A stretch of 64,000 bases of DNA from RGIG250 sp964540025 (GCA_964540025.1 CAZIKQ010000001.1:62001-126000), one strand, 5' to 3'; shown: positions 41,297 through 50,444, counted from the first letter of the stretch. A program made the numbers and translations. Notes: generated by a model not told the origin, from the sequence alone.

Positions 41297-42583
41297 TCAA
41301 AAAGCGTCGTCAACCACAACGATTGTCTGGTCACGATTCGGTCCCACCGAAACGATCCCCAGGGGAATCCCGCTGACCTCCACCAGCCGGTTCAGATAAG
41401 CCCGGGCCTCCAGCGGCAGGTCCTCAAACCTGCGAATACCGGAAATGGGCGTCATCCAGCCCTTGAAGGTTTCATAAACCGGTTCTACCTCAGCCAGCAC
41501 CTTCAGGCTGGCCGGAATTTCATTAAGAATCTGGCCCTTGTATTTATAGCCGACGCACATTTTAATTTCTTCCAGGCTGTCCAGGATGTCAAGGCGGGTG
41601 ATTGCCATGTAATCAATGCCGGAAATCAGTCCGGCGTAGCGGACCACAAAGGCATCCAGCCAGCCGATCCGGCGGGGGCGGCCGGTGACAGTTCCGTATT
41701 CATGACCTGCTTCCCGGATCCTGTCCCCGATTTCGTTGATCTGTTCCGTGGGGAAGGGCCCTTCGCCAACCCGGGAGCAATAGGCCTTCACCACACCGTA
41801 TACCTTGTCGATCTGACGGGGGGCAATGCCTGCTCCCACCGTGATACCGCCGGATACGGGATGGGACGCGGTGCAGTACGGATAGGTGCCATAATCAATA
41901 TCCAGCATCGTGGCCTGGGCGCCCTCACAGAGGATCTTATGCCCCGCCTTTATCTCATCCTGAATGAGCGCGATGGTGTCGCAGACATAGGGCTTCAGGC
42001 GGCGGGCATATCCCTGATACTCCTTCAGCATCGCATCATAATCCAGGGGCTCTGTCCCATAGAGCTTTACGAGAATATCGTTCTTAAGGGCCAAGTTTTC
42101 CCTGAGCCGCTTGGCGAACTCCTCCTCGTCAATGAAATCGCAGACCCGGATGCCAATACGGTTATCCCGGTCTTCGTAGCAGGGGCCGATACCATTCTTC
42201 GTGGTACCCACCTTGGCGTCACCCTTGGCCTCCTCCAGCAGGCCGTCCAACAGGTTGTGATAGGGAAGAACCACATGGGCCCGGTTGGAAATGCGCACCC
42301 CGCTGACATCCACGCCCTTGGCGATCATTGCATCCATTTCCGCCAGCATATTCTTCGGATTAAAGGCTACCCCGTTGCCCACAATGCACAGTGTCCCCTT
42401 GAAAAGGATCCCTGACGGCATAAGGCGCAGCTTATATTCCTGATTATTCACGGCAACGGTATGACCGGCATTGCTGCCGCCCCCATAGCGGACAACGGCC
42501 TCGGCCTGCTGGGCCAGATAATCCACGATCTTGCCTTTGCCCTCGTCACCCCATTGGGTGCCCAGTACTGCTACTACTGACAT
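41297..42583 (-). CDS. purA: Adenylosuccinate synthetase
   Basis: A 428-residue GTP-dependent enzyme converts IMP and aspartate to adenylosuccinate. It has VAVLGTQWGDEGKGKIVD at the N-terminus, VVRYGGGSNAGHTV, the GTTKNGIGPCYEDR segment and YGTVTGRPRRIGWLD. ATG 42583 is chosen because GGAG lies 8 nt upstream; a GTG at 42592 would overlap that site. purB lies 84 bp upstream in the same direction, giving both steps from IMP to AMP in one unit. Confidence 0.97.
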   Translation of the reverse strand: MSVVAVLGTQWGDEGKGKIVDYLAQQAEAVVRYGGGSNAGHTVAVNNQEYKLRLMPSGILFKGTLCIVGNGVAFNPKNMLAEMDAMIAKGVDVSGVRISNRAHVVLPYHNLLDGLLEEAKGDAKVGTTKNGIGPCYEDRDNRIGIRVCDFIDEEEFAKRLRENLALKNDILVKLYGTEPLDYDAMLKEYQGYARRLKPYVCDTIALIQDEIKAGHKILCEGAQATMLDIDYGTYPYCTASHPVSGGITVGAGIAPRQIDKVYGVVKAYCSRVGEGPFPTEQINEIGDRIREAGHEYGTVTGRPRRIGWLDAFVVRYAGLISGIDYMAITRLDILDSLEEIKMCVGYKYKGQILNEIPASLKVLAEVEPVYETFKGWMTPISGIRRFEDLPLEARAYLNRLVEVSGIPLGIVSVGPNRDQTIVVVDDAF

Positions 42584-42667
42584 ATTTACCACTCCAATTT
42601 TTGTTAAGGTTGGCAGTCACAAAGCCGGAGAACCTGCATTCCGCCGCTTCGGCCGCCCCTGTTTTTA

Positions 42668-43960
42668 TTAAAGTCCGAACCGGGCAAAAATCATATCCAC
42701 GTTCCGGAGGAACCACTGAACGTCAAAGACCTCGTCGATCTCCGCCTCGGTGAGCACCCGGCTGATATCCGGATCCTTCCGGACATTGGTATGGAAATCC
42801 TCGCTCTCCAGCCAGCGCTTCATAGCATTGCGCTGTACCCATACATAGGCATCCTCCCGGAGAACGCCCTTGGAAACGATGGCCAGCATCAGCCGCTGGC
42901 TGTAAATAAGCCCGCCGGTCTTGTTTAGATTGGCCAGCATGGCCTCGGGATAAACCAGCAGCTTATCGATAATATTGGTAAACTTCCGTAGGCAGTAATC
43001 TACATTGATGGTAGAATCCGGAAGGATGACCCGCTCTACCGAGCTGTGGGAAATATCCCGCTCATGCCACAGGGTGATATCCTCCATGGCGGCGATGGCG
43101 TTGCCCCGGACTAGGCGGGCCATACCGGCCACCCGCTCGCAGGTAATGGGGTTGCGCTTATGAGGCATTGCGGAGGAACCCTTCTGACCGGGGCTGAAAT
43201 ACTCCTCTGCCTCACGGATATCAGTCCGCTGAAGGTTGCGCACCTCGGTAGCAAACTTCTCCAGCGAGCTGGCCACAATCGCCAGGGTGGTCATGTACTC
43301 GGCATGACGGTCCCGCTGGATTACCTGAGTGGCCAGGCGAACCGGCGTAAGCCCCAGCTTCTTGCAGACGATCTGTTCGATGCGGGGATCGATATTGGAA
43401 TAGGTTCCTACCGCGCCGGACAGCTTGCCAACCGCCACGATCCGGCGGGCGTGCTCCACCCGTTCAATATTTCTCTCCACCTCCGCGCTCCAAAGGGCCA
43501 GCTTCAGGCCAAAAGTCATGGGCTCCGCATGGATACCGTGGGTGCGGCCGATGCAGGGAGTGTGTTTGAATTCGGCGGCCCGGCGGCGGAGAACCTCCCG
43601 GAATTTACGAAGATCCTCCAGAATGATGTCGGCGGACTTCCTCATCATGACCCCCAGGGCCGTATCCTTAACATCGCTGGAGGTGAGTCCCTTATGGACG
43701 TACTTGGAATCATCGCCCACGTACTCCGCCACATTCGTCAGGAAAGCTATAATATCATGGTTGGTCACTTTCTCAATTTCGTGAACCCGGGCCAGATCAA
43801 ACTTTGCCTTTGCCCGGATATTCTTAGCCGCTTCCATCGGGATTTCTCCCAGCTCCGCCATGGCCTCACAGGCACAAAGCTCAACCTCGAGGATCTCCTC
43901 GAACTCATGCTGCAGCGTCCAAATATTGCCCATTTCCGGATTGGTATACCGCTGAATCAT
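42668..43960 (-). CDS. purB: Adenylosuccinate lyase
   Basis: A 430-residue lyase of the fumarase/aspartase superfamily. It cleaves adenylosuccinate (and SAICAR) with release of fumarate. Signature parts are TNHDIIAFLTNVAEYVG, KGLTSSDVKDTALG, GRTHGIHAEPMTFG and the SSAMPHKRNPITCERV catalytic loop. GGAGGGCAGCTAT precedes the ATG. A consensus promoter sits at 44068-44096. Confidence 0.97.
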   Translation of the reverse strand: MIQRYTNPEMGNIWTLQHEFEEILEVELCACEAMAELGEIPMEAAKNIRAKAKFDLARVHEIEKVTNHDIIAFLTNVAEYVGDDSKYVHKGLTSSDVKDTALGVMMRKSADIILEDLRKFREVLRRRAAEFKHTPCIGRTHGIHAEPMTFGLKLALWSAEVERNIERVEHARRIVAVGKLSGAVGTYSNIDPRIEQIVCKKLGLTPVRLATQVIQRDRHAEYMTTLAIVASSLEKFATEVRNLQRTDIREAEEYFSPGQKGSSAMPHKRNPITCERVAGMARLVRGNAIAAMEDITLWHERDISHSSVERVILPDSTINVDYCLRKFTNIIDKLLVYPEAMLANLNKTGGLIYSQRLMLAIVSKGVLREDAYVWVQRNAMKRWLESEDFHTNVRKDPDISRVLTEAEIDEVFDVQWFLRNVDMIFARFGL

Positions 43961-44281
43961 ATAGCTGCCCTCCTAATTATCGTACAGCGCCTGTCTTGCC
44001 GGTCACTTTCATTCATTGGCAACAGGCACGCAAAAATCACGGGAGGAGACATCTCTTCCCCCTGCATATCATACCTTCATTCCGTTAAACTGTCAATGAA
44101 AACAGCCCCTAAGGGGGAAAGTATACAGATTCGTTCGCCAGCTCCCGCAAAACATCCCGGCAAAAAGCCGGCCCGCTACAGACATTTTTCATCTTATTTG
44201 GCTAGGATTCCTCATGAAAAAATTTCCCGGCCTTCCCGCAAAGCCGCCAGATTTTCACACTTTTGCACAGAGGAACAGGAC
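43961..44281. other. Divergent intergenic region purB / phosphatase
   Basis: The 321-bp gap contains the purB promoter and its leader. The remainder before 44282 shows no gene or clear plus-strand promoter. I saw no purine riboswitch core. Confidence 0.6.
44068..44096 (-). promoter_or_regulatory. Promoter of purB-purA
   Basis: TTGACA (44096-44091), 17 bp and TATGAT (44073-44068) on the minus strand. Confidence 0.85.
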
Positions 44282-45607
44282 ATGAATTTAAGCCGCCGCA
44301 GCTTTCTCAGGGGCCTTCTCCTGACCGCCGGAGGTCTTGCCGTCTCCGGCTGCAATCCGACAAAAATAAAAAATGCCGCCGACAAGCTCTCCGCTTTGGG
44401 AAGCTGTGAAAGCGCCATCGAATTTCCCCGCCAGATCGTCGCCGCCGACAACCGCTTCCGCCGGACGATAATGTGGCAGACAACGCCCGATGCCTTTAAG
44501 GGAGAAGTATCTGTCTTACTGCGGGATGTCAGGTCAGGCCAGGAAGCCCGCTTTACGGCGGCGAAGGAATGTTTTACCGACGACGGGGAATCCCACGATA
44601 TATACACCTCGCGCCTTTCCGGCCTCAACCCCGGTTCCCGCTACGAGTACACTGTAATTCACGATGGTGACAGCAGTCAGCCCCGGCCCCTTTCCACCGA
44701 CGGGGGCGGCAGCTTTGAATGTCTGATTTTTCCCGACTCCCAATCCAGCGACTACAGCGGCTGGGAAAAGCTGGCCCAGGCCGCGGCCGAAAGACACCCG
44801 GACGCGGCGCTCTTCATCAATATGGGGGACCTGGTGGACAACGGTGAACAATGCTCCCATTGGAAAGCCTGGTTTTCCTCCCTCCGGGGGATAATTGACA
44901 AAAAAATTTTCGTCCCGGTAATGGGCAACCACGAAACGTACGACCTCAACTGGAAGGTTCGCCAGCCCCGGGCCTACCTGGCAAATTTTGCCGTCCCCGG
45001 CAATAACAGCCGGATAAAATACGGCGCGAAAGACGCTGAAAATGACTTTGACCGCTGGTACTATTCCTTTGACTACGGCGCTGCCCACTTTGTGGTGCTG
45101 AACACCCAGCAGCAGGAGCTGTCAGCCCTGACGGAGGACGGCTCCCTGGCGGATTCCTTGTCCCGGCGGCAGGATGAGTGGCTGAAAAATGACCTGACCT
45201 CCACAAATAAGCGGTGGAAAATCGTCCTGATGCACCGGGATGTTCTCCGCTACGGCATCCACAACCGCCCCGAACGACAGCCGGGCATAGAAGAAACCGG
45301 CCGGCATTTTATGCCTCTCTTCGAGGAATTCGGCGTAAACGTGGTTCTCACGGCCCACCTCCATACCTATCGGAACCGGGGCCGCATTTACGACTTTGCC
45401 CACGCTGACCGGGGCCCCCTGTACATTCTCACGGGAGTTGCCGGCAATGTCCGCTATCCCGGTCTGTGGATCGATCACCGCCTCGACAAAGTTACCGCTC
45501 CCCAGCCGGAAACCGACAATTACCTGACCATGCAGGTAACGAAGGACAATATCACCCTGGAATGTTTTCTCCCCGACGGCGCCTCCATCGACAAAATTGT
45601 GCTGTAA
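44282..45607 (+). CDS. Tat-exported lipoprotein metallophosphatase (purple-acid-phosphatase-like)
   Basis: A 441-residue protein. The N-terminus combines a twin-arginine motif (SRRSFLRGLL) with a lipobox (LAVSGC), so it should be folded before export and then lipid-anchored. A fibronectin-like domain like that of purple acid phosphatases (about 45-145, RTIMWQTTP, YTSRLSGLNPGSRYEYTV) precedes the calcineurin-type phosphoesterase. Metal motifs are FPDSQSSDY, NMGDLVDNG, MGNHETYD, LMHRDVL and TAHLHTYRNRG. GAGGAACAGGAC precedes the ATG. The substrate is unknown; phosphomonoester or diester scavenging is likely. Confidence 0.88.
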   Translation: MNLSRRSFLRGLLLTAGGLAVSGCNPTKIKNAADKLSALGSCESAIEFPRQIVAADNRFRRTIMWQTTPDAFKGEVSVLLRDVRSGQEARFTAAKECFTDDGESHDIYTSRLSGLNPGSRYEYTVIHDGDSSQPRPLSTDGGGSFECLIFPDSQSSDYSGWEKLAQAAAERHPDAALFINMGDLVDNGEQCSHWKAWFSSLRGIIDKKIFVPVMGNHETYDLNWKVRQPRAYLANFAVPGNNSRIKYGAKDAENDFDRWYYSFDYGAAHFVVLNTQQQELSALTEDGSLADSLSRRQDEWLKNDLTSTNKRWKIVLMHRDVLRYGIHNRPERQPGIEETGRHFMPLFEEFGVNVVLTAHLHTYRNRGRIYDFAHADRGPLYILTGVAGNVRYPGLWIDHRLDKVTAPQPETDNYLTMQVTKDNITLECFLPDGASIDKIVL

Positions 45608-45663
45608 TGCAAATACCATTATACTGAAACAACCCATTGAAAGATATATGCAAGGAGATTGCT

Positions 45664-46725
45664 ATGCCTGAGCTTGTTAGGGAACACCTTAATCCCGCCT
45701 TCCTGTATGATGTGCTGATGCCGGTCCTGGTCATCGCCCTGGCCGCGTATATCGGAAAAAAACTCGATTCATTCCTGGCCCACAGCTTCGCCAAAAACCG
45801 CCTGACCATCCTCGGCAGCGGCCCAAGCTCCACGCCTTCTACCCTCGAAATCATCGTCCTGGCCATGAAGGGGCTCCCCGTAAATCTCTGCGTAGGCGTT
45901 GCCCTCTACTGGTTCGTTCGGTTCAGCACCCTGCCGGAATCCGTCGAGAAGCTGATAACCTGCCTGATTTTTACCAACATCGTCTACACCATTACCCGGA
46001 CCATTGCCCGGGCCGCGGCTCAAATAGTGGACATCAACACGCGGGTTGACTCGGCCCCCAATGTAAAAAATTCCATCCTGGTGAACTGTGTAAAGTTCTC
46101 CATCTATATCGTCGGCGCTCTGACGGTGCTGGAATACTACCAAATCTCCATCGCTCCCTTTATCGCCGCCCTCGGCGTCGGCGGCATGGCGGTGGCCCTC
46201 GGCCTTCAGGACACCATGGCAAACTTCTTCAGCGGCTTCCACATGCTCCTGAGCCGTCAGCTGAAGGTGGGAGAATACATTTCCCTCTCCAGCGGCGAGA
46301 CCGGCCGCATAACTGATATCACTCTCCGCTATACCAGCATCATGACGGCGGACGGCAACGATATCCTCATCCCCAACGCCAAGCTGGCCAGCGCTGTAAT
46401 CACCAACTTCAACCGGCCCAGCCCGGAAACCGCCATCATCATCCCAGTGGGCGTCAGCTACGACAGCGACCTGGCGCAGGTGGAAAGGGTTGCAAAGGAC
46501 CTGACCCGGCAGGCTATGGAGGAGCTGGGCTTTCCCCTCATCAGCGAACCGATAGTCCGCTTCTCCTCCCTGGGTGATTCCTCCATAAACTTCAATCTGA
46601 TCGTAAAAACCGACCGGCTTGACTCCCAGTCGCTTATCCGCCACACGATTATCAGAAATATCATAAACCGCTTCCGGGAAGAAAACATTGAAATCCCCTT
46701 CCCGGTCAGACAGATAATTCACTGA
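45664..46725 (+). CDS. mscS: MscS-family mechanosensitive channel
   Basis: A 353-residue small-conductance channel for release of solutes under osmotic downshock. Three to four N-terminal hydrophobic helices are followed by the pore helix IAALGVGGMAVALGLQDTMANFFSG. The beta domain (KVGEYISLSSGETGRITDI, TADGNDILIPNAKLASAVITNF) and the mixed C-terminal domain come next. CAAGGAGATT is the ribosome site for ATG 45664. A possible promoter (TTGTGC, 17 bp, TATACT) lies at 45597-45625, overlapping the end of the phosphatase gene. Confidence 0.94.
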   Translation: MPELVREHLNPAFLYDVLMPVLVIALAAYIGKKLDSFLAHSFAKNRLTILGSGPSSTPSTLEIIVLAMKGLPVNLCVGVALYWFVRFSTLPESVEKLITCLIFTNIVYTITRTIARAAAQIVDINTRVDSAPNVKNSILVNCVKFSIYIVGALTVLEYYQISIAPFIAALGVGGMAVALGLQDTMANFFSGFHMLLSRQLKVGEYISLSSGETGRITDITLRYTSIMTADGNDILIPNAKLASAVITNFNRPSPETAIIIPVGVSYDSDLAQVERVAKDLTRQAMEELGFPLISEPIVRFSSLGDSSINFNLIVKTDRLDSQSLIRHTIIRNIINRFREENIEIPFPVRQIIH

Positions 46726-46736
46726 CCATCCACAGG

Positions 46737-46877
46737 TTATCCACTAAATACCGGGCTGGTTATCCACAACTGTGGATAACCAGCCAATTTTTATCCCCAA
46801 TTTCAACTTCCCGTCTCTGAGGCATTCCCCTCCTTTTTCCGCTTTTTTCTCCACTGATTTTCCACCGATTATCCACA
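46737..46877. promoter_or_regulatory. Cluster of DnaA-box-like 9-mers upstream of nrdD
   Basis: Exact TTATCCACA occurs at 46760-46768 and 46869-46877, and on the other strand at 46771-46779. A one-mismatch copy, TTATCCACT, is at 46737-46745. DnaA-box control of ribonucleotide reductase is known in other bacteria. Two of the boxes form the arms of a probable terminator, so part of the cluster could be incidental. Confidence 0.5.
46754..46793 (+). terminator. Probable terminator after mscS
   Basis: A perfect 15-bp inverted repeat (GGCTGGTTATCCACA and its complement) with only AC between the arms is followed by AATTTTTA. Confidence 0.7.
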
Positions 46878-46928
46878 TCTTGGAGTGAGCTTTCCCCTTT
46901 TGTAGTGGAAAAGTACGACAAGCTCATC

Positions 46929-46989
46929 CACAATATATTGTGTTTTTCACGCCTTTTTCCTTGACATACCACAATATGTAGTATACAAT
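46929..46989 (+). promoter_or_regulatory. nrdD promoter with two NrdR-type boxes
   Basis: TTGACA (46961-46966), 17 bp and TACAAT (46984-46989) form the promoter. A perfect palindrome CACAATATATTGTG (46929-46942) matches the NrdR-box consensus, and a second, weaker box CACAATATGTAGTA (46970-46983) lies inside the spacer. The boxes are 41 bp apart, close to four helical turns. Repression by NrdR with ATP/dATP is the expected control. The nrdR gene is not in this window. Confidence 0.85.
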
Positions 46990-47047
46990 CAAAACCGAAT
47001 TGTCGGGGCGGGCTGTGTCGTCCCCTGGAAAAGAAAAGGAAGAATTT

Positions 47048-49318
47048 ATGAGCAAAAAACCGACTAACATCAGAAAAAGGAATGGCACCGTGGTGCCTTT
47101 TGACTTTTCAAAAATCCGCAACGCTATTGAAAAAGCAAATGCCGAATCCACCGATGAAACCCTTACCGAAGACCAGCTTGATAAGCTCACCAGGGCGGTG
47201 ATCAGGCAGATCTCCGCCGTAGAGACTCCGGGCGTGGAGTACATCCAGGACGCGGTAGAGCGGACGCTGATAAAAAAGAATCTCGCTTCTACGGCCAAAG
47301 CGTACATCCTTTACCGCAACGCCCACACCCAGATCCGGGAAGCGGAAACCGACCTTATGGACATCTACTACGAGCTGACCTACCGGGCGGCCAAGGATGC
47401 CAACATCAAGCGGGAAAACGCAAACATCGATGCCGATACCGCCATGGGCACCATGCTTAAATACGGTTCCGAGGGCTCGAAGTACTTCATCGACCACCGC
47501 ATTCTCCCCAAGGATATCGCCGCTGCCCACATCAACGGGGACATTCACATTCACGACAAGGACTTCTATATGCTGACAGAAACCTGCTGTCAGATCGATT
47601 TAATAAAGCTGTTCAAAGGAGGTTTCTCCACCGGTCACGGCTGTCTCAGAGAACCCAACGACATTCGGTCATACGCCGCCCTCGCCTGCATTGCCATTCA
47701 GGCCAATCAGAACGAGATGCACGGCGGCCAGTCCATCCCCAACTTCGACTACGCCATGGCCGGAGGCGTCGTAAAAACCTTCCGCAAACAGTACTTTGAG
47801 CGTCTGGCCGAATACCTGGTCATCACCTGCGGCTTATCCCTCGGCGATGCTCAGCTTCTCGCCAAAGCCATAAGGGACAATATCGGCGTCGATATCACTA
47901 TCAGCGGCGCCGATGAGTTCCGGGCTGCCCTCGTAAATTGGCTGCCTGCCCATCAGGCGGCCAACGGTTTCCAGCCCATCAGCCCGGAGACGGTAGGCAA
48001 AGCCCACGACTTCGCGGCCGTCGCCGCCCTGGATTCCACCGATAAAGCCACCTTCCAGGCAATGGAGGCCTTTATCCACAATCTGAATACCATGAACTCC
48101 CGGGCCGGGGCTCAGGTGCCCTTCAGCTCCGTAAACTACGGCACCGACACCAGCCCGGAGGCCCGCATGGTCATCCGCAACCTGCTGAAAGCCACTGTTG
48201 CCGGCCTTGGCTCCGGTGAGCCATCCATCTTCCCGGTACAGATTTTCAAGGTGAAGGAAGGGGTCAACTACAATCCGGGGGATCCCAACTACGACCTGTT
48301 CCAGCAGGCCATCGAAACCAGCGCCAGGCGACTGTTCCCCAACTTCAGCTTCCTGGACGCTCCCTTCAATCTCCAATACTACAAGCCCGGGGATTACAAC
48401 AGCGAAATCGCCTACATGGGCTGCCGCACCAGGGTAATGGGCAACGTGTACGACCCCAGCCGGGAGGTTACCTGCAGCCGGGGCAATCTTTCCTTCACCA
48501 GCGTGAACCTGCCCCGCCTCGCCATTGAATCAAAGGGCGATATGGCGGTGTTCTACGAAAGCCTCGACGAGGTGACGGCGCTCGTGGTCCGTCAGCTCCT
48601 TCACCGCTTCAAAATACAGTCCGCCAAGCTGGCCCGCAACTATCCCTTCCTCATGGGACAGGGCATTTGGCTGGACTCCGATAAATTGGAGCCGGACGAC
48701 AAGATCGCCGAAGTCCTGAAGCACGGTACCCTGACGATGGGCTTCATCGGCCTGGCGGAGACCCTGAAAGCCCTCATCGGCAAACACCACGGTGAAAGTA
48801 AAAAGGCCCAGCGGCTCGGTTTGGAAATTGTCGCTCATATGCGCAAGGCCATGGATGACGAATCCAAACGCACCGGTCTCAACTTCTCCCTTATCGCCAC
48901 TCCGGCAGAAGGACTGTCCGGCCGGTTCATCAAAATCGACCGGGAACGCTACGGAGTCATTGAGGGAGTCACCGACCGGGACTACTACACCAACAGCTTC
49001 CACGTCCCGGTTTATTTCCCGATTTCCGCCCTCCGGAAAATCCAAATCGAGGCTCCCTTCCACGCTCTCACCAACGGCGGTCACATCAGCTATGTAGAGA
49101 TGGACGGCGATCCCTCCAAAAACCTCAGGGCCTTTGAAGCCATCATCAGAGCCATGCACGATGCCGGTATCGGCTATGGTTCAGTAAATCATCCGGTAGA
49201 CCGGGATCCGGTCTGCGGTTATAACGGAATAATCGATAATGTCTGCCCCAAATGCGGGCGCAGCGAAGCCGAACATCGCCAGCGGCTGATTATTCCCCGT
49301 ATATGTTGCGGCGATTAA
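47048..49318 (+). CDS. nrdD: Anaerobic (class III) ribonucleotide reductase, catalytic part lacking the glycyl-radical tail
   Basis: A 756-residue NrdD that reduces ribonucleotides to dNTPs without oxygen. An N-terminal ATP-cone (to about 95, RNGTVVPFDFSKIRNAIEKA) is followed by the ten-stranded barrel (HIHDKDFYMLTETCCQ, GAQVPFSSVNYGTDTSPEAR, SFHVPVYFPISALRKI). The end carries DRDPVCGYNGIIDNVCPKCG and a final ICCGD, the zinc-site region. The ORF then stops. In full-length relatives the radical motif RRITGYL follows; here it is in the next ORF with its own ribosome site. AAGGAAGAATTT precedes ATG 47048. Confidence 0.95.
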   Translation: MSKKPTNIRKRNGTVVPFDFSKIRNAIEKANAESTDETLTEDQLDKLTRAVIRQISAVETPGVEYIQDAVERTLIKKNLASTAKAYILYRNAHTQIREAETDLMDIYYELTYRAAKDANIKRENANIDADTAMGTMLKYGSEGSKYFIDHRILPKDIAAAHINGDIHIHDKDFYMLTETCCQIDLIKLFKGGFSTGHGCLREPNDIRSYAALACIAIQANQNEMHGGQSIPNFDYAMAGGVVKTFRKQYFERLAEYLVITCGLSLGDAQLLAKAIRDNIGVDITISGADEFRAALVNWLPAHQAANGFQPISPETVGKAHDFAAVAALDSTDKATFQAMEAFIHNLNTMNSRAGAQVPFSSVNYGTDTSPEARMVIRNLLKATVAGLGSGEPSIFPVQIFKVKEGVNYNPGDPNYDLFQQAIETSARRLFPNFSFLDAPFNLQYYKPGDYNSEIAYMGCRTRVMGNVYDPSREVTCSRGNLSFTSVNLPRLAIESKGDMAVFYESLDEVTALVVRQLLHRFKIQSAKLARNYPFLMGQGIWLDSDKLEPDDKIAEVLKHGTLTMGFIGLAETLKALIGKHHGESKKAQRLGLEIVAHMRKAMDDESKRTGLNFSLIATPAEGLSGRFIKIDRERYGVIEGVTDRDYYTNSFHVPVYFPISALRKIQIEAPFHALTNGGHISYVEMDGDPSKNLRAFEAIIRAMHDAGIGYGSVNHPVDRDPVCGYNGIIDNVCPKCGRSEAEHRQRLIIPRICCGD

Positions 49319-49339
49319 GTAAAGAAAGGAAGAAATAAA

Positions 49340-49627
49340 ATGAACATCAACGGAACCGTCGTTACCGTCACCGGTATCGAGAATATCTCCCGGCAGGAGG
49401 TTCTTGCTTACCTGGACCGCATCAAAGAGCAGTCCCAGGAAGAGGTCACCGCTTTGGACATCAGCCTGGCTGACGATGGACAGGTGATCCTCGACTATCA
49501 GCTGAAGCCCCGGCAGTTTGAGCGGATCCGCCGGATCACCGGTTATCTGGTGGGCACCATCGACCGCTGGAACAACGCCAAGCGAGCCGAAGAAAGCGAC
49601 AGGGTCAAGCATTCCCTGTCCGCTTAA
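49340..49627 (+). CDS. Separate glycyl-radical domain of class III ribonucleotide reductase
   Basis: A 95-residue protein starting 21 nt after nrdD behind AAAGAAAGGAAGAAATAAA. Residues 60-91 (FERIRRITGYLVGTIDRWNN, then AKRAEESDRVKH) match the extreme C-terminus of NrdD, and Gly68 is the expected radical residue. Residues 1-57 are a small extra alpha/beta-like region (NGTVVTVTGIENISRQEVLA) that I do not recognise. The gene has its own ribosome site and intact frame, so this is a split gene, not a simple frameshift. It presumably docks on NrdD, as the YfiD spare part does on pyruvate formate-lyase. Confidence 0.82.
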   Translation: MNINGTVVTVTGIENISRQEVLAYLDRIKEQSQEEVTALDISLADDGQVILDYQLKPRQFERIRRITGYLVGTIDRWNNAKRAEESDRVKHSLSA

Positions 49628-49769
49628 AGGATTGCTTTTCAACGTAGTCTTAAGGAAATCCCGGCAAGGTTTTCCTGAAGGACTGCATTGTATCACGAAA
49701 GATATCACGGAAGGGACTGGGAAAAATGATCGCTCATTTTTCCCGGTCCCTTTTAATAAGTACAGGATG

Positions 49770-50282
49770 ATGAATATGAAAATCCGTCTCGCGGGTCTGG
49801 TTGACGACTCCATTGTCGACGGCCCCGGATACCGCTTCACCGTATTTGTTCAGGGCTGTCCCCATAATTGTCCCGGCTGCCACAACCCCCAGTCCCATGA
49901 TTTTGACGGCGGCTATGAGGGGGATACCGACGAGATATTTGCCAAAATAATGGCCAACCGCCTGCTGCAGGGAGTAACCTTCTCCGGGGGAGAGCCCATG
50001 GAACAGGCCGTCCCCCTTTTAGCCCTGGCAAAGAAAATCAAAGCCGCCGGTCTGGATCTGTGGATATATACCGGGTATACCTACGAAGCGCTCCGGGAAA
50101 AAATATCCCGCCGGGCCGACGATCCCCGGCAGCAGGAAAACAACGACGCCATCCGCCAGCTCCTTTCCATCGCCGACGTGCTGGTGGACGGGCCATTTAT
50201 TTTAGAGCAGCGGGATATCGAGCTTTGCTTCCGGGGCAGCCGCAACCAGCGGATACTCGACCTTAAAGAAATGAACCAATAA
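49770..50282 (+). CDS. nrdG: Anaerobic ribonucleotide reductase activating protein
   Basis: A 170-residue radical-SAM activase that generates the glycyl radical. The iron-sulfur motif is QGCPHNCPGCHNPQS (Cys-x3-Cys-x2-Cys), preceded by VDGPGYRFTVFVQ. GVTFSGGEPMEQA and LDLWIYTGYTYEAL follow, and the C-terminal DVLVDGPFI and FRGSRNQRI are typical. Several in-frame ATGs (49767, 49770, 49776) are possible starts. Its substrate here should be the separate glycyl-radical protein encoded immediately upstream. Confidence 0.96.
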   Translation: MNMKIRLAGLVDDSIVDGPGYRFTVFVQGCPHNCPGCHNPQSHDFDGGYEGDTDEIFAKIMANRLLQGVTFSGGEPMEQAVPLLALAKKIKAAGLDLWIYTGYTYEALREKISRRADDPRQQENNDAIRQLLSIADVLVDGPFILEQRDIELCFRGSRNQRILDLKEMNQ

Positions 50283-50318
50283 GCCTCCCCTGTAAAGGAG
50301 GTGCCGCTCCATCCAAAA

Positions 50319-50433
50319 GCCTCCCCTGTAGGGGAGGTGGTGGCGAAGCCACCGGAGGGGTGACAGATTAGGCAAACAGTTTATTCTTTCACCCCTCAGT
50401 CAGCTGCGCTGACAGCTCCCCTACAGGGGAGCC
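50319..50433. repeat. Dispersed palindromic repeat, complete copy 3, with an adjacent partial copy
   Basis: A complete element runs from GCCTCCCCTGTAGGGGAGGT to CTCCCCTACAGGGGAGCC. A degraded first hairpin (GCCTCCCCTGTAAAGGAGGT, 50283-50302) precedes it immediately after the nrdG stop codon, so two copies may have been in tandem. Confidence 0.85.
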
Positions 50434-50444
50434 TATTAGTTATC

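Noticed and set aside
43160..44281. N-terminal 374 residues of a long plus-strand frame running into the phosphatase
   Set aside because: The upstream part is antisense to purB. The real start is the Tat signal at 44282, which has its own ribosome site.
46737..46877. Chromosomal replication origin
   Set aside because: DnaA-box-like sites are present, but there is no dnaA, dnaN, rpmH or gidA context and no clear AT-rich unwinding element. Two boxes also form a terminator stem.
49196..49345. Frameshift or sequencing error breaking nrdD
   Set aside because: The second ORF has its own ribosome site and start, and about 57 residues of sequence that do not simply continue the nrdD domain. A single-base error would not create this.
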